Below, piece by piece: positions 23,893 to 38,400 of a DNA stretch of 64,000 nucleotides. A program made the position numbers and the translations under genes. This DNA is from Lichenostomus cassidix (taxonomy: Eukaryota > Chordata > Aves > Passeriformes > Meliphagidae): contig CM039182.1 of assembly GCA_008360975.2 (NCBI GenBank), forward strand, positions 85,529,405 through 85,593,404, in the 5' to 3' direction. Under the pieces are notes generated by a model, which was given only the letters and a program-made list of their open reading frames with translations, searched no databases and was not told where the DNA came from. Position 1 is the stretch's first letter, and every line of letters starts with the position of its first letter.

Positions 23893-26800
23893 GTGCGTAA
23901 TGTTTTGTTTTAGTCCCTTCTTCACTAAAGCTTGTTCTTGCAAATGTTTTTAGTTAGCCTAAACAACTTTTCTCTCCAAAGATGAATACTTAATTGCCAC
24001 TGTTATGTCTTTGCTTCCAGCACATCATTAACATTGTTTGATTCTAGTGTTCTAAACCTACTAAACCAGCTCTTTCTGTTTTTTTAGCTATTCAGTCTTC
24101 GTTATATGTACAGACTTAGTTTTCGTAGTGCAGATAGAAAATCTTATCCTCAGTGTTAAAAACGTAATTCTTCATAGTGTCATTTTCTTTCCATGTTCCT
24201 TTCATTCATTGTTGTAAGTCTTAGTTATGTATTTGCTAAAGGGTAAGAATTTAATTCTTGGTTTTAGCACAACTTTTCTACCTGACTCAAGCATCTATTA
24301 AACCCAGTAAAATGTAGTTGTGGCTTCTGTGGCCTCCAGCACAGCTGGTTATCAGCACTAGTACCAGCAGGACCAGACGGATCATAATAACAGAAGGATG
24401 CAGACTGAGCAGCTCATTATGAGTAAATGATCCCTTAAGTTACTCTGTTCTTTGCTGTTACCAGTCTTCTGTTTTCCTTTCCTACCATGTACTACTGTAA
24501 AGCCTCCTATTGAACATTCCAGGAACTTGGAATATGTCCATAATTTCATGTCAACTGCTTCCCAGTGCTAACTTGGGTATTACAATAATGGAACTGAAGC
24601 TGCATCATTTTGCAAGGGGAGATATCTGGACAATCATGGTGTCCTTTAACTGCAGCATATGCATATATGGTCCCAAAACTAATTACTCTTCTGGTTTTGT
24701 CATATACGCCAGTCAAGAACATTTTCTTTCCTTAGTGGTTTCATTACTTTTCTATAACTTCATAACTTGAGTTCAGATTTTGTGGTCCCTTTGTTCAGGA
24801 AAATGCTGTTCACAATGTATTTGAAGTCATCATTTAGATCAGTTGTATCATTCCTAGCCTACTCTTATTTCCTGACTTACTTCCTTTCCTCTGTGCCTCA
24901 CAGAAAAGCAATTGATGAAGGTTCTTCCTATCAACTTTACTATGTTTGTCCTGTGGGAAGAGTATCAACCAACTTCATGTAAGGATAGATGGTATGCACA
25001 GTAGTGCTGATTGCAATAGCAACTGACCCAACTGCATAATGGAACCTGGAAGATTAAAGAACAGGAAACCTTAAGCTTTTCATCACGTGCCCTACTTTCC
25101 CTCTGTGTGTGTAATGGGTTTGAAGGACAAGTTCCCGTAGTTTCAGTGAAGGGCTGGTTGTCTAGAGACACTGACTTGTTTTTGTAGCTCACTACCAGCA
25201 GTTATACCCTGTTTAGTTATAGTAGCCTACTGGGATAGTGAGTTGCTCAAAAGGCAGTGACTTAGTCCTTCATATAGATTTACACTTCTGTAAAACAAGA
25301 GAGCTCAATTTAAAAGAAGTTAAAAATGGTAGCACAGCTGTGAGCAGATTCCACACTTGTTGGTTGTTTTCAACAAATATAAACCAGTTTAATTTCCCAG
25401 TATTACTAGATTAGAGAATTCATAATTCTGAGAGAAAGCAGTTGCATATTACTAGTATGTTAGGGTCCTTCAGATGGTTTCTAGACTGAATTATTTAAGC
25501 TGCTAAAAAATTTAATCCTAATACAGCACAGTTCCATTTTTTACTAGTTTGAGGCCTTTCTTTAAAGTGTAGCAGACAGTCTTCAGTATCTGTAGGCAGT
25601 CTGTTTTAAACAGGTGAAGTCCTAGGATCTTGAAGTACACTGTAAGAATGTTTTTAGGCTGATTAGTGCGGCATAAAATCTGAGTTTCTAATAAAGAACA
25701 ATGAGCCAAGACAGTGTCAACCCAGGTTACTAATAAAGGCCTGTGAGCCAAGAGATTTAAAATAACAGGAACCTTGAAATGAAGTTTCTAAACTAGCATT
25801 GAATAAAGTGACTTCGTGCTCACTACCACTATTCCTTTTTGGGTTGGGAAACAGAGGCTGATAAACACTCTGGAGTTTTGAAATCTAAGATTAGGATGTC
25901 TTAGTGATATTGTCTGTAGGGCTTGCCAACTTAGAAAGTGTAGGGTTTTTTTGGTGATTAGGAAATGGAAATGTAGCCAGGACTCTGTTTTTACAGGCTT
26001 GGGAAATTCCATGCCTCAAATTGAACCTTACTTACTGGCTTCTCATTTGAAATAGCACTGAGAGAGGGCTTGTCACCTAAATCTTTGAGAATGTATTTCC
26101 CTGAACTGCCTGTCCCTAGGCTTTGCTGCTGAAGTTTCATTTCTGATTAAATTAGTTTGGTCTAGACAAGCTTGTTTCTTGTGTTAGACTTCTGGCTATT
26201 GACACTTCCTGAGTATAACATGGTCTCTCAGTTGTAAGCAAAAGTCTTTATTTCTTTCTGAATTAGTATCACCAATCTGTGAGTATAATGCTGAGATCCT
26301 AGCTTACTGATTCCTTACCACACCAAACAGGTATTGTAAGGAACAAGTGGATGTATTCTTAGTTGAATCTAGAAGTGCTACCTGCTGTTAATACGGTTTT
26401 ACAGTTAGAATTGGAATTCCCAAAGAATTGTCAGTAGCTTTCAACTTCAGATAGGAGCTCTAGACCTAAATTCGCAGATATTTTATCTTCTAAAGATAAT
26501 TTACAGGTAAGTAAGTTTGAATAACCAATGTACCAATGAGTAATTTTTTAAGAATAAGAGTTTCTTTAATAGTTATTTCTGAAACAGAAGTGCACGATTC
26601 CCATCAAAAGCAAGGTAATGTATGCACTAAATTTGACAGGAAATCTTGATAACACCTAATGTCATGTCTGCATCAAAAGCTAACTGTACTGCTTGGTGGG
26701 TGACCTTCCTAGGTGTGTTCAGGGTAAGTAGTGCCAACTTTAACTTAAATTGTTTTCTTTAACATCTGTCTAGCTTCTGTTGCAGGTGGTGGACATGGAC

Positions 26801-29800
26801 CTATCTTCTATTGATGTCACCATCCATTAGTACACACATCCTGCTAAAAATAAATTTAAGAATCAAAATCTTGTATTGTCTGTTGTTTTTGAAAACTTGA
26901 AGAGGAGGAATTCTGTAACTACTCATACCAGACCTCTACTATTTTCATCTATATTCTCACAAACATTACTGAGTTTATGCCTGAGATGGCTAAGTATTTA
27001 TCCAGTGTCATTCCTTTCTCTTGAAGACTAAAATTTTCACATGGTTGTTCCTAAAACTCTCACATTCTTCCAGTGAAATAATTCAAAATTCCCAGTGCAG
27101 AAGTTTGGGGGTTGCTTGCATTGAAGCTGCCATTTCCAAAAGGAGAAAGCTGTGAAAACAAGACTTTTTCAGACTTTTGCTTTTGAGCTTACACTGTTGG
27201 GTTTACTTGATCAGAAATGAGAAGTGATGAATATAGGACTCATCCTTCACAAGCACAATAAAAAACGTTCACTTTATTAGGTAACAGAGAAGATGTGCTT
27301 TATAATTGCACTTAAACCCCTTTAAAATCCCACCTCAAATTTAGGATTATGCTAAGGAGTATTTTTCCTTCAGTTTTGGTAGTTTTAATGTAGCATAAAT
27401 ATTTAAAATCCAGTGTACTGTAGCTCTAGCTGTGATTTCTAGCTAAATATGATTCTGTCTATTGGAAAAAACAGAAATTTTTGCTGAAATATTTTTGTGG
27501 AACACTTTTTTTTTTTTTTTCTGAAGCTTTTGAGGGCTAATACCATTCCTGTTTTCTACTACTTTGGTTGTTTCCCCTCTTTGCTTCCTTGTTGTATCTC
27601 CCTCCTATCTCCCTGCCCCTCTGCTAGTTTTTGAACAGAAATATTGGTTGGTCTCTTGGTCTCACTGAAGGCTGATGAAAAGAGATTTTTACATTATATA
27701 GAAACAAGAAATTGGGTGTACATAAATTGAGACCATGATGGTTCATGTCCATTTGATAAGACTGTCCTGTTATTCTAGGCCTTAAAATATGGCCTTAAAA
27801 ATGACATGAACAAGAGAAGTACTTGATTTACTGTTCTTTTATGATGCATTGCTTTGCCTCTCCCTCCCACAGACTACTTGATTATAGCATGAATAGTCTC
27901 TTACCAAATTTCAAATAAAGGATTTGATAGTTGAAAATCTTACGTGACTTTCAGGTGACTCATGAACAGGTGTGAGTAGATCACAAGACACCTTCTCACC
28001 TTCATTTCAACCTTACGGAAAAACGTAGTATTGCTACACTCAGGGTATGCTGGATATCCAGTTTCTTGCTTATGTTTCTATCAACTTACCTCTTTAAATT
28101 TGGCAATATCTTGTCACTAGATCCAGAATTTTAGGAAGGAAATGCTACTCTGGGAAACCTGTTTCAGCAGCTTGCATTTAATTAAAACACTTAATGTTAT
28201 CTTGAATTTCTGATTTTCTAGTTCTGTGAGTAGTATTCAAAATCTTGCACATCTGGTTTTAATTGTGGTTTCTTAGCATGTTGAGAGAACACTATATGTT
28301 CAATGCACTTCTATTTCATGACTGAGCTTTTATGGCTCATTATAGCTTAACTTGTTTTCCTGAAGGTTTTAGTTTTGTCTTGGGATTTTACAGATAAACA
28401 GCAAGCAATTAGTGGCCTTGACTTTAGCTCTGGATTCAAAAGACTTTTTTTCCTGCTGAGTTCACATGTAGTGGTTTCAAATGCAGACAAAAATGTTAAG
28501 CAAACAGTTTAGGGGTGGCAGGGGTATAATGGGTGTTTTATCCTTGGGTTTTGTTTTGCAATACCGGACTGGATTGATACTGTTGCCTTTCACCATGGCC
28601 TTCATATTATCACAGGGTGTAGTACTTGCCTTGCTGGCTTTTGTTTTTTCTTTATACCCCTTGTTCTTCCCTAGTACATTTGTATGTCAGCTTTTTTTGT
28701 TCAGTGACAGATAACTTAGGGTAATATACTCCATTATGCTTTGTATTTTTTCGAGTCCAGATAATTGGGATTCATTTCTTCATAACGTTGTAGCTGAGCA
28801 GGTAAATTATTTTAGTGAGCTTTGGTTGAAGATTGATTTGTATGGTGAGCCCCAGAATGCCTCTTGTTACACAGTTTGCAGCATTGTAGATGATTTACAA
28901 CTCCATGAATGTGGCAGCAGCACAGTAACTCAAGTTAATCTGGAGTTGAAGCCCAACAGCTAACAGTGCAGTGATTACAAAACGGGTAGCAGGGAGGTAT
29001 CAGGAAGTGGTCAGTAAGGTTCATCCAAACTCACTAGCACTGTTTTGAGTATTTAAGATCTGATACATGCTTGGTAACAGAAACAGTGGTACAGACAGAC
29101 CATGTTGTGTGATGTCTTGACATTGTGAACCATTGTATTCATTTCTGTTCAAAATTACAGCTTCAAAAATTGAAGCTGACTTGGCAGTCCTTCAGTTCAG
29201 GGAGTATGTGACTTCTACTGAAAGAGATATTTTGAGTCAAGGTAGATGTTCTCGGGCTGAGCAGAACATGACTTTTTGTAATAAAGGAGGGAGAGCCTTC
29301 ACCACAATTACTTTTTCTGTTTCTAGTGGCCCAGTTTCAAGTCTCTTGCAGTGTTTTTCAGAGAAGTCAATGTAGCTCGTAACCATCAGGAAGGAAACGT
29401 AGGCTGAGGATCTCTAATGTGCGTATTCGTTACATTCTAGTGCTCCCCATCCTGCCCTGTACGTAATGGAATGTGATTCAGGAGCAGGCCACTGTGCTTA
29501 GATACTTGTTTTGATTGCTTGAAATCCCTTGCTGGTAGGTTGGCTTTGTGTGGCCATTTGAAAGGCTTTGTGTAGTGTAAATGCTTTATTAGAGTTACAC
29601 AGTCCGGGTCCTTTAGTGAATATTGTCACTGGGGTTGTGTTTCTTTAAAAATGAAAACTAAATTTTGCTGAGCTCAGTAGTTTAGATTATCTACCTGAAG
29701 GTGACTGTGGAGAATTATGTGATCACTGAAATAGTCATCTCTCCTTAAGATTAATTGAGTTAGAAGCTAAGGTGAGGGAATGTTTAAAATAAGACATAGG

Positions 29801-32443
29801 TTGCATCTCTTGTCTGCAGGGAGGTAGGCTTGCTAAGTGTTTTTACAGGTTGCTGACCTTGTCTTTTAGATGTGGTTGCTTTGTTTCCATGAGCACTTTC
29901 TTCACTGACAAGGTATAAAGTTGTAGTTTTGTAGAAGTAATTTGCAAGACTAGAGTGGAGAACAGCAGCTCATATGTCAAACACAATAAATCCAATGGTC
30001 TGTGCATTTTGTTCCACTGTGTTGTCCCCTTTTTGTGCGAATAATGCTTATTTGACCCGTTTTCATAGCAAACTTTAAAACTCTCTGTACATGAGCAATA
30101 AACATACCTCTTTCAAATAGTGGCTTATTGACTGCAGCCTCTGATACCATAGCATAGTTACTCAGTTTGTACCTGGAAGAATGTTGGACTTCACAGCTCA
30201 GTGTTGTCATCCAGAGCAGCAGAAACACTTGAAGGATTCCACCTTTAATTGGCTTACCAGACATTTGAATATAAATCCTGGCTTTTCTAACAGATTGAAC
30301 AGGTTGTAGGTTATACTTTGCTCATCCTTGTAAAGTAAAGATAACCTTTTCTTGCAATTCATCACATTTTAAAGCATTGTTTGTCATTGCAGATAGTCTG
30401 GTTTTGAAACAAGGTAATAAAAATATTACTTTTTTTTTTTTTATCCATCTCACCCTTATTATTTGTGAAGGGTGGGGTTTTTTTAGCTTTCAGTCTGCAA
30501 CTTACCCATTACTTTTTATTTGAAAGGAGGAAAAAAGTACCTATGTACAAGATACTGCAAGATACCAGGTACTTTAATACCCTTGAGGTGCCTTTTGAAT
30601 TCCTCATTATAAGAATACTGAGAGAAGATACTGGTCTTGCCTAGGTAGGCCTTGCTGTTGTTTGTGAGACTTTTAGCCAGAATGTCCCTAGCCATTTCCA
30701 GCCAAAAATTTCATACTGTTAACCAAAATGAATGGATGTATTTGTGTAATCCTCAGAAGAACAAGTTTTGCAGGTATGTAAAACGTTGCGCAAACATCTG
30801 AGATGATGGGAAATCGTAAAGGGAATAATCAGTGCTCTAATTTGAACTTAAGTTTTTTAAAGGACAGCTGTAGATTTGCAAGTGACTTTTCTCTAGTGCA
30901 TTCTGCAGTAGATACTTGATTTGATCAGGTATTTGCTGGAAGAAAAAGAAAACCTGGATGTAAGAAATTGATAGGAAATACTGAAACTGTAGCGCCTATT
31001 TACATCAGTAGTAGCAGTGAGGTTTTTCAAATTCAAACTACCTTTTCTGCAAGCCTTGTTACTGTCTAAATTTTTTTTTAAATCTGATGTTTGTGTTGCT
31101 GGACTTAGTAAATTTAAAGATTTTTTTTTTTAATCTGTATTTTGAATACAAATTCAGCAGAACTGTAAACCCTGCCTGTATACCTCCCGCAGTTAAAAGC
31201 TTGCTATTGGAATTTGTTGAAGCAGCTGTAAACTCTAAATAGGAACATAAGACCACACTGAATGACAGTTAGTTTGGGAGTTACTAAGGAAACATTTATA
31301 ATCTAGTTTCAAAAAACCCCCAGTGTTATGGATGGAAGGGAAGGGTATTTGAAAGTTCTGCTCCACAGTTTGAGATGATGTATGTAAAAAAGCTGAATTA
31401 AAATACGTTGCTTTAGTTAATGTCTTCTGGGAGTTTCATTTAACAGGAAAATAAGCCCATGTGTATTTCATGATAATTGCAGTTGACTCAAAAGCTGTGC
31501 TCCTTAGAGTTCTCTTTAAATAGTTTCCAAATTAAAGCCTGTGTTGTTAGGCTGATACTCAAAAATTGTTTTAGAACTTCTACAGTTTTAAACTTTATTT
31601 AATTTTTTCTGCTATCGCTAAGATCTAGAAACTTTATTATAAACAAGGGTTTTTTTTTCTAATGAGCTTCAATATGTAGTTAACAGGAAGCACCATGCTC
31701 ATGTTACACTTTACTGTGACCTATAAGAGTGTATTTTTTTGCTGGATTTCTGATCGTGGTGTGCATGGTTGGTTGGAAGAGCTCATGAAAATTGCTTCTA
31801 GAAATCTTTGACAGAAGAAAGAAGAGAAATTACTAGAACATCAGCTTGCTTTTTCTCTCAGCCTTGCTGAAACAACAGAAAACAGATTTTATTCTGTGGC
31901 AGGCTTCTGATGTTTTCACTAAAAACCACTCCAGTGTTACACAGAAGAAGCAATTTGTATAAAATATGATGTAAAACAGCAGCACTCATACTATTGTGGA
32001 CAGAGCTTGTACCTTTTTGGAGAATTTGGATGTACACAGCAAGGAAACAGTCTTCAGGTGGACAGCAAGTAGCTGTGAGATGGCATTGAAAGAAAATGTG
32101 CATCCAGTAACTATAGATCTTGGGCAGAGTACTCATATTTACCCCTGTTCTCATAGCTACATAGGAAAATACTTCATCAGCTTTTGTAGTGGTCTGAGGC
32201 AGCAAGTATTTTCAGAACCTGTTAATGAAATAATGTATGACCTTTTGTTATGTTGTATTTTAACATCAGCGTAAGGGAAAGTAAAAATTTGTAAATTTGT
32301 GCAAACTAACAAGTAAGAATAGGTGCTATCTTTATGACAAAAACCTGCTTGCATTAAAAAAAAAATAGGAGTGAAATACTCCTGTTTCAGAATCGGCATT
32401 TTGTAGTGTGTAAGAACAGTGCACTTTCCATGTGGGCTTTTTT

Positions 32444-32461
32444 TGGTTGGTTGGTTGGTTT
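32444..32461 (+). repeat. (GGTT)n simple repeat
   Basis: About four and a half copies of GGTT, flanked by T-rich low-complexity sequence extending to about 32,480, in RPRD1A intron 6. Confidence 0.85.
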
Positions 32462-35400
32462 TTTGTTTTTTTTCTTTAAACCCAGAGTTTGAGTTGAAAT
32501 TTGTCTCCTACTAAGTCCATCAGTTATGGGTAAAATATCACTGGGAATAAGAACATTGAAGAGTGCGTGTGAATCTTGCATGACAGATCAGAATAATTTT
32601 TAGTTTTAATAATTTTGTCAAAATTGAGCTCATGAATCAAAATGAAGGAGTTCACAGTTGAACCAAAGCTATTCTGTTTTCCTAGTTTGAATTAATTATG
32701 ATCTTCTGTAATGGTCCTACTAAACCAGTCACAAGGTGTATTGTGACTTGCGGACAACTTCCATCTCTTCAGCTAAGGCTAAATGTAGAGGGCAGAAATA
32801 CTCTTCCGTAGGACTCAAAGTGAAACTGAATTTTACAAATCGAAACCATCAAACCACTACAGTTACACTAATGTCTTAGTATAATAAACTTTGGGAATTT
32901 ACTTCAAAATATCCAGACTTTCAAAATCAGCTAATCCTCATTCCTAAAAAACTTAAGAGAATAGTTGGCTACTTTCTGGTGCAGTAGGTCAAGAGCCTGA
33001 GCTGTGAAAAGATGAAAACTGCTAGGGAACGTAATTCATAGCTGGACTGTATTGAAAAATCTAGTTCTTAAAAGCTCTTTCATCTTTCTGTTAAAGCTAG
33101 TTGATGAAAGACAGAACTTTGAGTAATGTTTCCTTTCAGCTAGTAGCAACTGTAGTTTAGTTAATACTGGCCTGATTCTGAAAATTAATCTCCAAGATTG
33201 ATAGCCTTTTTTCCTAGGAATCCAGTCTGGAAAGCTTGCTTCCATACTGAAATACATGATGTGGCTACTCTGAATCAAAAGAAAGGGGAATGGGAGGAGA
33301 ACTCCAGGACTTTTCACATGATCGTACAGCTGCCTAGCAGAAGTGTTTATTCTTGATTAATTGGAAGCTGAGGTTTATGATCATGTGTATGTTTAGACAC
33401 ATGCCCACTTCTTTTTTTTTTGTTGTTGTTTTGGTTTTTCTTTGGTTGTTTTTTTTCCCCTGGCACCTTATTTCAAAATGTGTTGTGTTAGAAGCTGGAT
33501 TATTTTCTTTGTAGCTGGACTTCCCTCATTGTGGGGTATGGTACATGTGTCTGCAGAGGGGGGAGAACAGCTTGGAAAGTGTGAGTTGCGGTTGAGGACA
33601 ATGTTGAAACATTAGGTCTCTGACTGTCCTTTGAAGCTGTATCAGTAGTTATTCTGGGGGCTGTGATGTAAGAGCAGTTGGATGCTGTTTTAGCAGCAGT
33701 GAGGAAACAATGTATGCCACAGCTGTTGTGCTTGCTGAGGGTTTGTTTCTTAGCCAGGAAGAAATGGAAGTTGTCACAGGTGTGCTCACCACTACCTGCT
33801 AAGTGTGTAAAGTGGTTCTTACACTTCCCTTAAAGCTTTATTCTAAACCAAAGGAATAGCCAGAGTACATTTGCTTTTGCATTCAGACTGAAGCAGTTGT
33901 GATGTTTTTCAGTTCTGCCAAAAGTAAAGAATATTGTATTGGTCTAGTTTGGAGTTGGTAAGTTTTTTTCACTGCCAGAGTTTGGAATGCTGTGGACTAA
34001 AATTGATGGAAATAAGGAGATGCAGAATGCAGGGAGACAACTCAGGATGATGTATAAGTCCTGTAAATGAACTCTGTTGTCTTGGAATTTCATTTCTATA
34101 GTATGACAATCTATCTCTGAGATTAAAAGTGCATTAAGTTGACTTTATTAGAGAGAGAAAAACATTTTTCTAATATTTCTCAGTTACTGCTGGCAGTGAT
34201 TGGCAGAAGAGGAGAGAGTGAATTGCTGTTCCATGAGGCTTACAGGTATTGTCCGATTTCCTCAGAGACTTGACTATTGTAGTTGTGTTGCCAGTCATAT
34301 CAGTTCTTTCCTTTGGCAGGGAAACAATCTTAATTATTTAGCTCTTGAAAGTTTGATAAAATTACTTCTGTGAATACCTAAAGAGTGAAGAGGCCCAGAG
34401 GAATGCTTCAGTAGCTCTTCTCCCCTCAGTCTGCGGAGCATGGAACCAGCCATAACCTCCAGTGCTCTTTGCCACAATAGTTGGATGACTTAGAAGTCAT
34501 CAAGGGATATTGGGATATAAAAGGAAGAGTTCGAGGGCATGCACTAGCTGGGAGCTACTGTGAGATGGAGAATTGGACTAACTGGGATAGAGCTAGGATT
34601 CTTAAATTCACAGCAGGTTCTTAAATTCTAACTGGATTGGTAATTTAGAAATATATTATGAATTCAAATTTATTATAAAACCCCACAACCTTAGGTACAC
34701 TAGGGTGATAACCCTATTATCTAATAGAGTACACCACTCCATGAGAAAAAGGAGAAAAATCTGCTGTTACAACTTTTTGAAATTGAAGAAGATCTTCAGA
34801 ATTTGAAATTAGATAGTGCATATTTAAATGGAAATGTTTGAAACATTTTGTTAGTGTCAAAAAGGAAATTTTGTTACTTGTTTTTCTGCACGTCTGCACT
34901 ACCAAACTGACTTAACTTACGTTAATACAATGAGGATGTTGTTTTTAAGCAACATAGGTAGGAGAGAAATGTAGTGCAAAGTTTTAGGCTGAGACAAGTA
35001 TGTTACATTTTGGTTAGTGGAGGAAATAAGGACTCTGATGAGACAAAGTACTGTTAAGAGCATTATCTGGCCGAGGCCTTCTCTCCCTGAATCAAGCTTA
35101 TTTCTCAGTGCAAAAGAGATTCTCTCTCTCCATAGTTGGGTTTGTTTTCCATGGTGTACACATAATTTTTCAAGAGAGGTGAGAGAGGAAGCTGAGAAGT
35201 AGGAGAAACGCCACATACTTTCTAAAATAATTGTAGCTGTTAGTGTAGCTTTTCACCAGAGGGTTGGGATATTAATCAGTATTTTGTGATTTAGAACAAA
35301 TCTGGAAGTATTTAAAACTATTCGGTGAGTCTCTAATTTAAGTGTAGGCTAGTGTTAACAAATAGATAGAAATCACTGTTAAAGTAAGCTTTTGATCTTC

Positions 35401-38400
35401 CCGGAAGTTCCCTCTGTGTTTTGGTGGGTTTTTTTTCCCTTTTCCCCCATGCATATAAACCAGATATTTTATGTTGCCCCATAAAGGTGTAGAGAATAAA
35501 TTTTGTAGTCAGCACATGTGACAGTTTTAAAGCTTGGCTGCAAGCAGAATTTGGGGTAGAAAACATGTTGTGGCTGCTTAGTTATTTACTGCATTGCAAG
35601 ACAAAGTCAAGGTTTGAAAAAGAGACTTGAAAGTTGGAGATGAGCATTGAGCTTTGAGTTCCACCCTTCAAAAGACCTTTATTTTCAAGTCAGTTTTGAA
35701 AATAGGACTTGAACATGTCAAAAACAGCAGGAAAATAATGTGAAGAGGGCTGGAGAATCAAGATTTACATCTGACTGTGGTCCTTGATGTTAAGTAGATG
35801 CTTATTGGGCTCTATTTCCTCAAATGTTAGGCTTTTATGACCACCTTCTATTCCTAATTATGTATTTCTTCTTTTGTTTCTCTTCTGTTAGTATCAGACA
35901 TTCATTTTTCTCCAACCCAAATACTTCATTGGGCAGCAAAGGAGGAAGAGGGATGTCATTGTTTGTTTTTACCACAGTTATTTATGCCTTTAAACAGTTC
36001 TCAGATTTTATGTGGAACACTGAGCTCCTTGTAACGTGTTTAAAGACAGAACTGTCATGTTCTCAGTAAATGTGAGCCCTTTGATCCTGAAGAAGGTAGA
36101 AGGCAGGAGACAGCAGACGGTGTAACTCCCCCGAGTGTTACACTTGGCAGTGTTTCAAACACACAAAGTTTTGATGTAATTTATTTCTAGGTTGCTACTA
36201 GCTACCAGAGTAGGAGGAATGATTCTGCAAAGGCAGTAGATATGAAATCAGTAATTTTCTGCATCACATCCCTATTTGCTATTTGTAATGACCCATCACT
36301 TTATTTCTTCTTTTGTGCACTGCCATTTATTCTGCATTCTCCTCAAACCATGGTCACTAAAAGACGAGTGAGAACACTGCATTCATAGAGAATCTCCTTT
36401 TTCTTTGTATCTCTCTACTCTGTCTTTGATGCCCTACACATACAGACTCAACAATGAAAGCTGGTGCTTTTCATTGCCCAATATTGTAGAGTATCGAGGT
36501 GAAGCCAAGTTTAAATTTGAGGTGTGTTCTAGAAATGTAAATTTTGCCATGTTAAGTTACCTGTTTTCTGATGGAGATAATTAACATCCTTCAGCTGTAG
36601 TGGACCATGGACAAAAGGTGATGGCTCATTAGGCCAGCATATTTGATAGATAAATTTAGCGAGCTGTGCCATCATCAGTTTTATTTTGGAGTATTTGTCA
36701 TCCAGAGGAAATCGGGGGTTTGTTAAACTGATACTCATTGCACAGCTTCCAGACATGTCTGCTCATTCCTACTCATCTACGATTCCATAATAACCAGTGT
36801 AAGTGAGACATGCTGGATGAGTGCCAGTAAATCATGGTTTCCTTTTCCCTCATTTTCTGTCTTCTGCCCTGGGAAATCTGTTGTGGCAATTTTTGTTGCT
36901 GCTGTTATTTTTTAAAATGGTGGAGCATTAAACAATCTTTAGTTCTAGATTATTTAAATCTAGGAGCTGTACTACTGTAATTAGTATTTTATACAGTGAC
37001 TGTTAAAACAATTTAGCATGCCATCTTAAAAGCCAGGCATTTCTTGTGTTTGTTGTCACAGGTCATGTGAATAGAGTGCCTTTTCCAGTAGAGAACCACA
37101 TCATTTGGCATAGGATGATATTAGGTGCAACCTCTGTAGAGAGAATTAAATTCTATCTGCATGTATACCTATTGTTTGCTCTCTTGGTGATAACACAACT
37201 ACTGTGCTTAGCTTATCTGAAGATATTGGAATGGAAAGTCCCTATTTATAATATTCTTATCTGTGGAAGAAATCAAGCATTGTTGTTCAAGTAGTATTAT
37301 CTCAAAGACTTTTTATGCTCAGGCTGAAAGATTGTGGAATAAAGCAGTGATGCAGGTGGAAACCCAAAGCAGATAATACAGTCACTACACACAGGTTTGT
37401 TTTTGAGAACCTGCCTGAACTTTTTCAGACAACACATTCTTCTCAAGAACCAGTAATTTCTGGTTTTCTGGATTTCTTCCTGTGCAGTAGTGCTGTCTTA
37501 GAGCACAGCAGCAAGAAATTTGACATGACTAGGCTATCCGCCGGACAGTAGTCTTTAAAATTTCCTGGCTAGCTTCTCACCTGCAGTTTATATGGATTGT
37601 TAATGCATTCCCTTGCTGCGGTGCCTGTAAGTTGAAGTAATCCTAATGTCAATGAAAATGTAATGGGCAGTTACTTCTGCAGCTGTTTTGTACCCATGTT
37701 TGTTCTCAGCATTTCTAGAAAGGAGCACCTTGAAACTTCTTTATATTCTGGCTGATTAGCGTCTTCTGCTTTATGCAAAGAGAAGAATCCAGGCCAGTTT
37801 TCTGGAACACAAAGATCTTCCTTTTTTGCCAACCCACCCACTGGTAGAGCTGTTACGCTTTGTGTTTAGTCCTTGAGTTCTAGAAGGATTCTGCTTTAGT
37901 GTTTGGCTAATCAATGTTACTAGTATTGGATCATGCAGCTGCTTTTAAGCCAGTTGAAAATGATTGTATTGATCCATATGTAAATGACAAAATTATTATT
38001 AGCTTTTTTTTTTCAAATCTAACAGCTCAAGATAAAAAAGATTCATGTCACTGCTGACTGGATCATCTAATTTATTCCATTTATGTCCTCAACACTCTAT
38101 GTGTGCATGTACAGCTCGGCAAATATCCTAGCCCCAAATCCTTGTACCCATACAGAATAGCAGCCACTGTAGTCAGTGGAAAATGAATGTTACCATACAT
38201 CATGATAAGAAAAAATTGTACATGCTTAATGGCAGCTGTAGGTTTCAACCTTGTGTTTCTGTTAAACAGTAAGCAATAATTCTTAGGCTTCTGAGGGTAA
38301 ATCCATATGTGGGCTATAAAATAATCTTGGTCACTTGAAATTCAGGTTTGGATTTACCTGAAAGTATTCATTGTCTTCTGGAGTCTGAATGGCTAACATT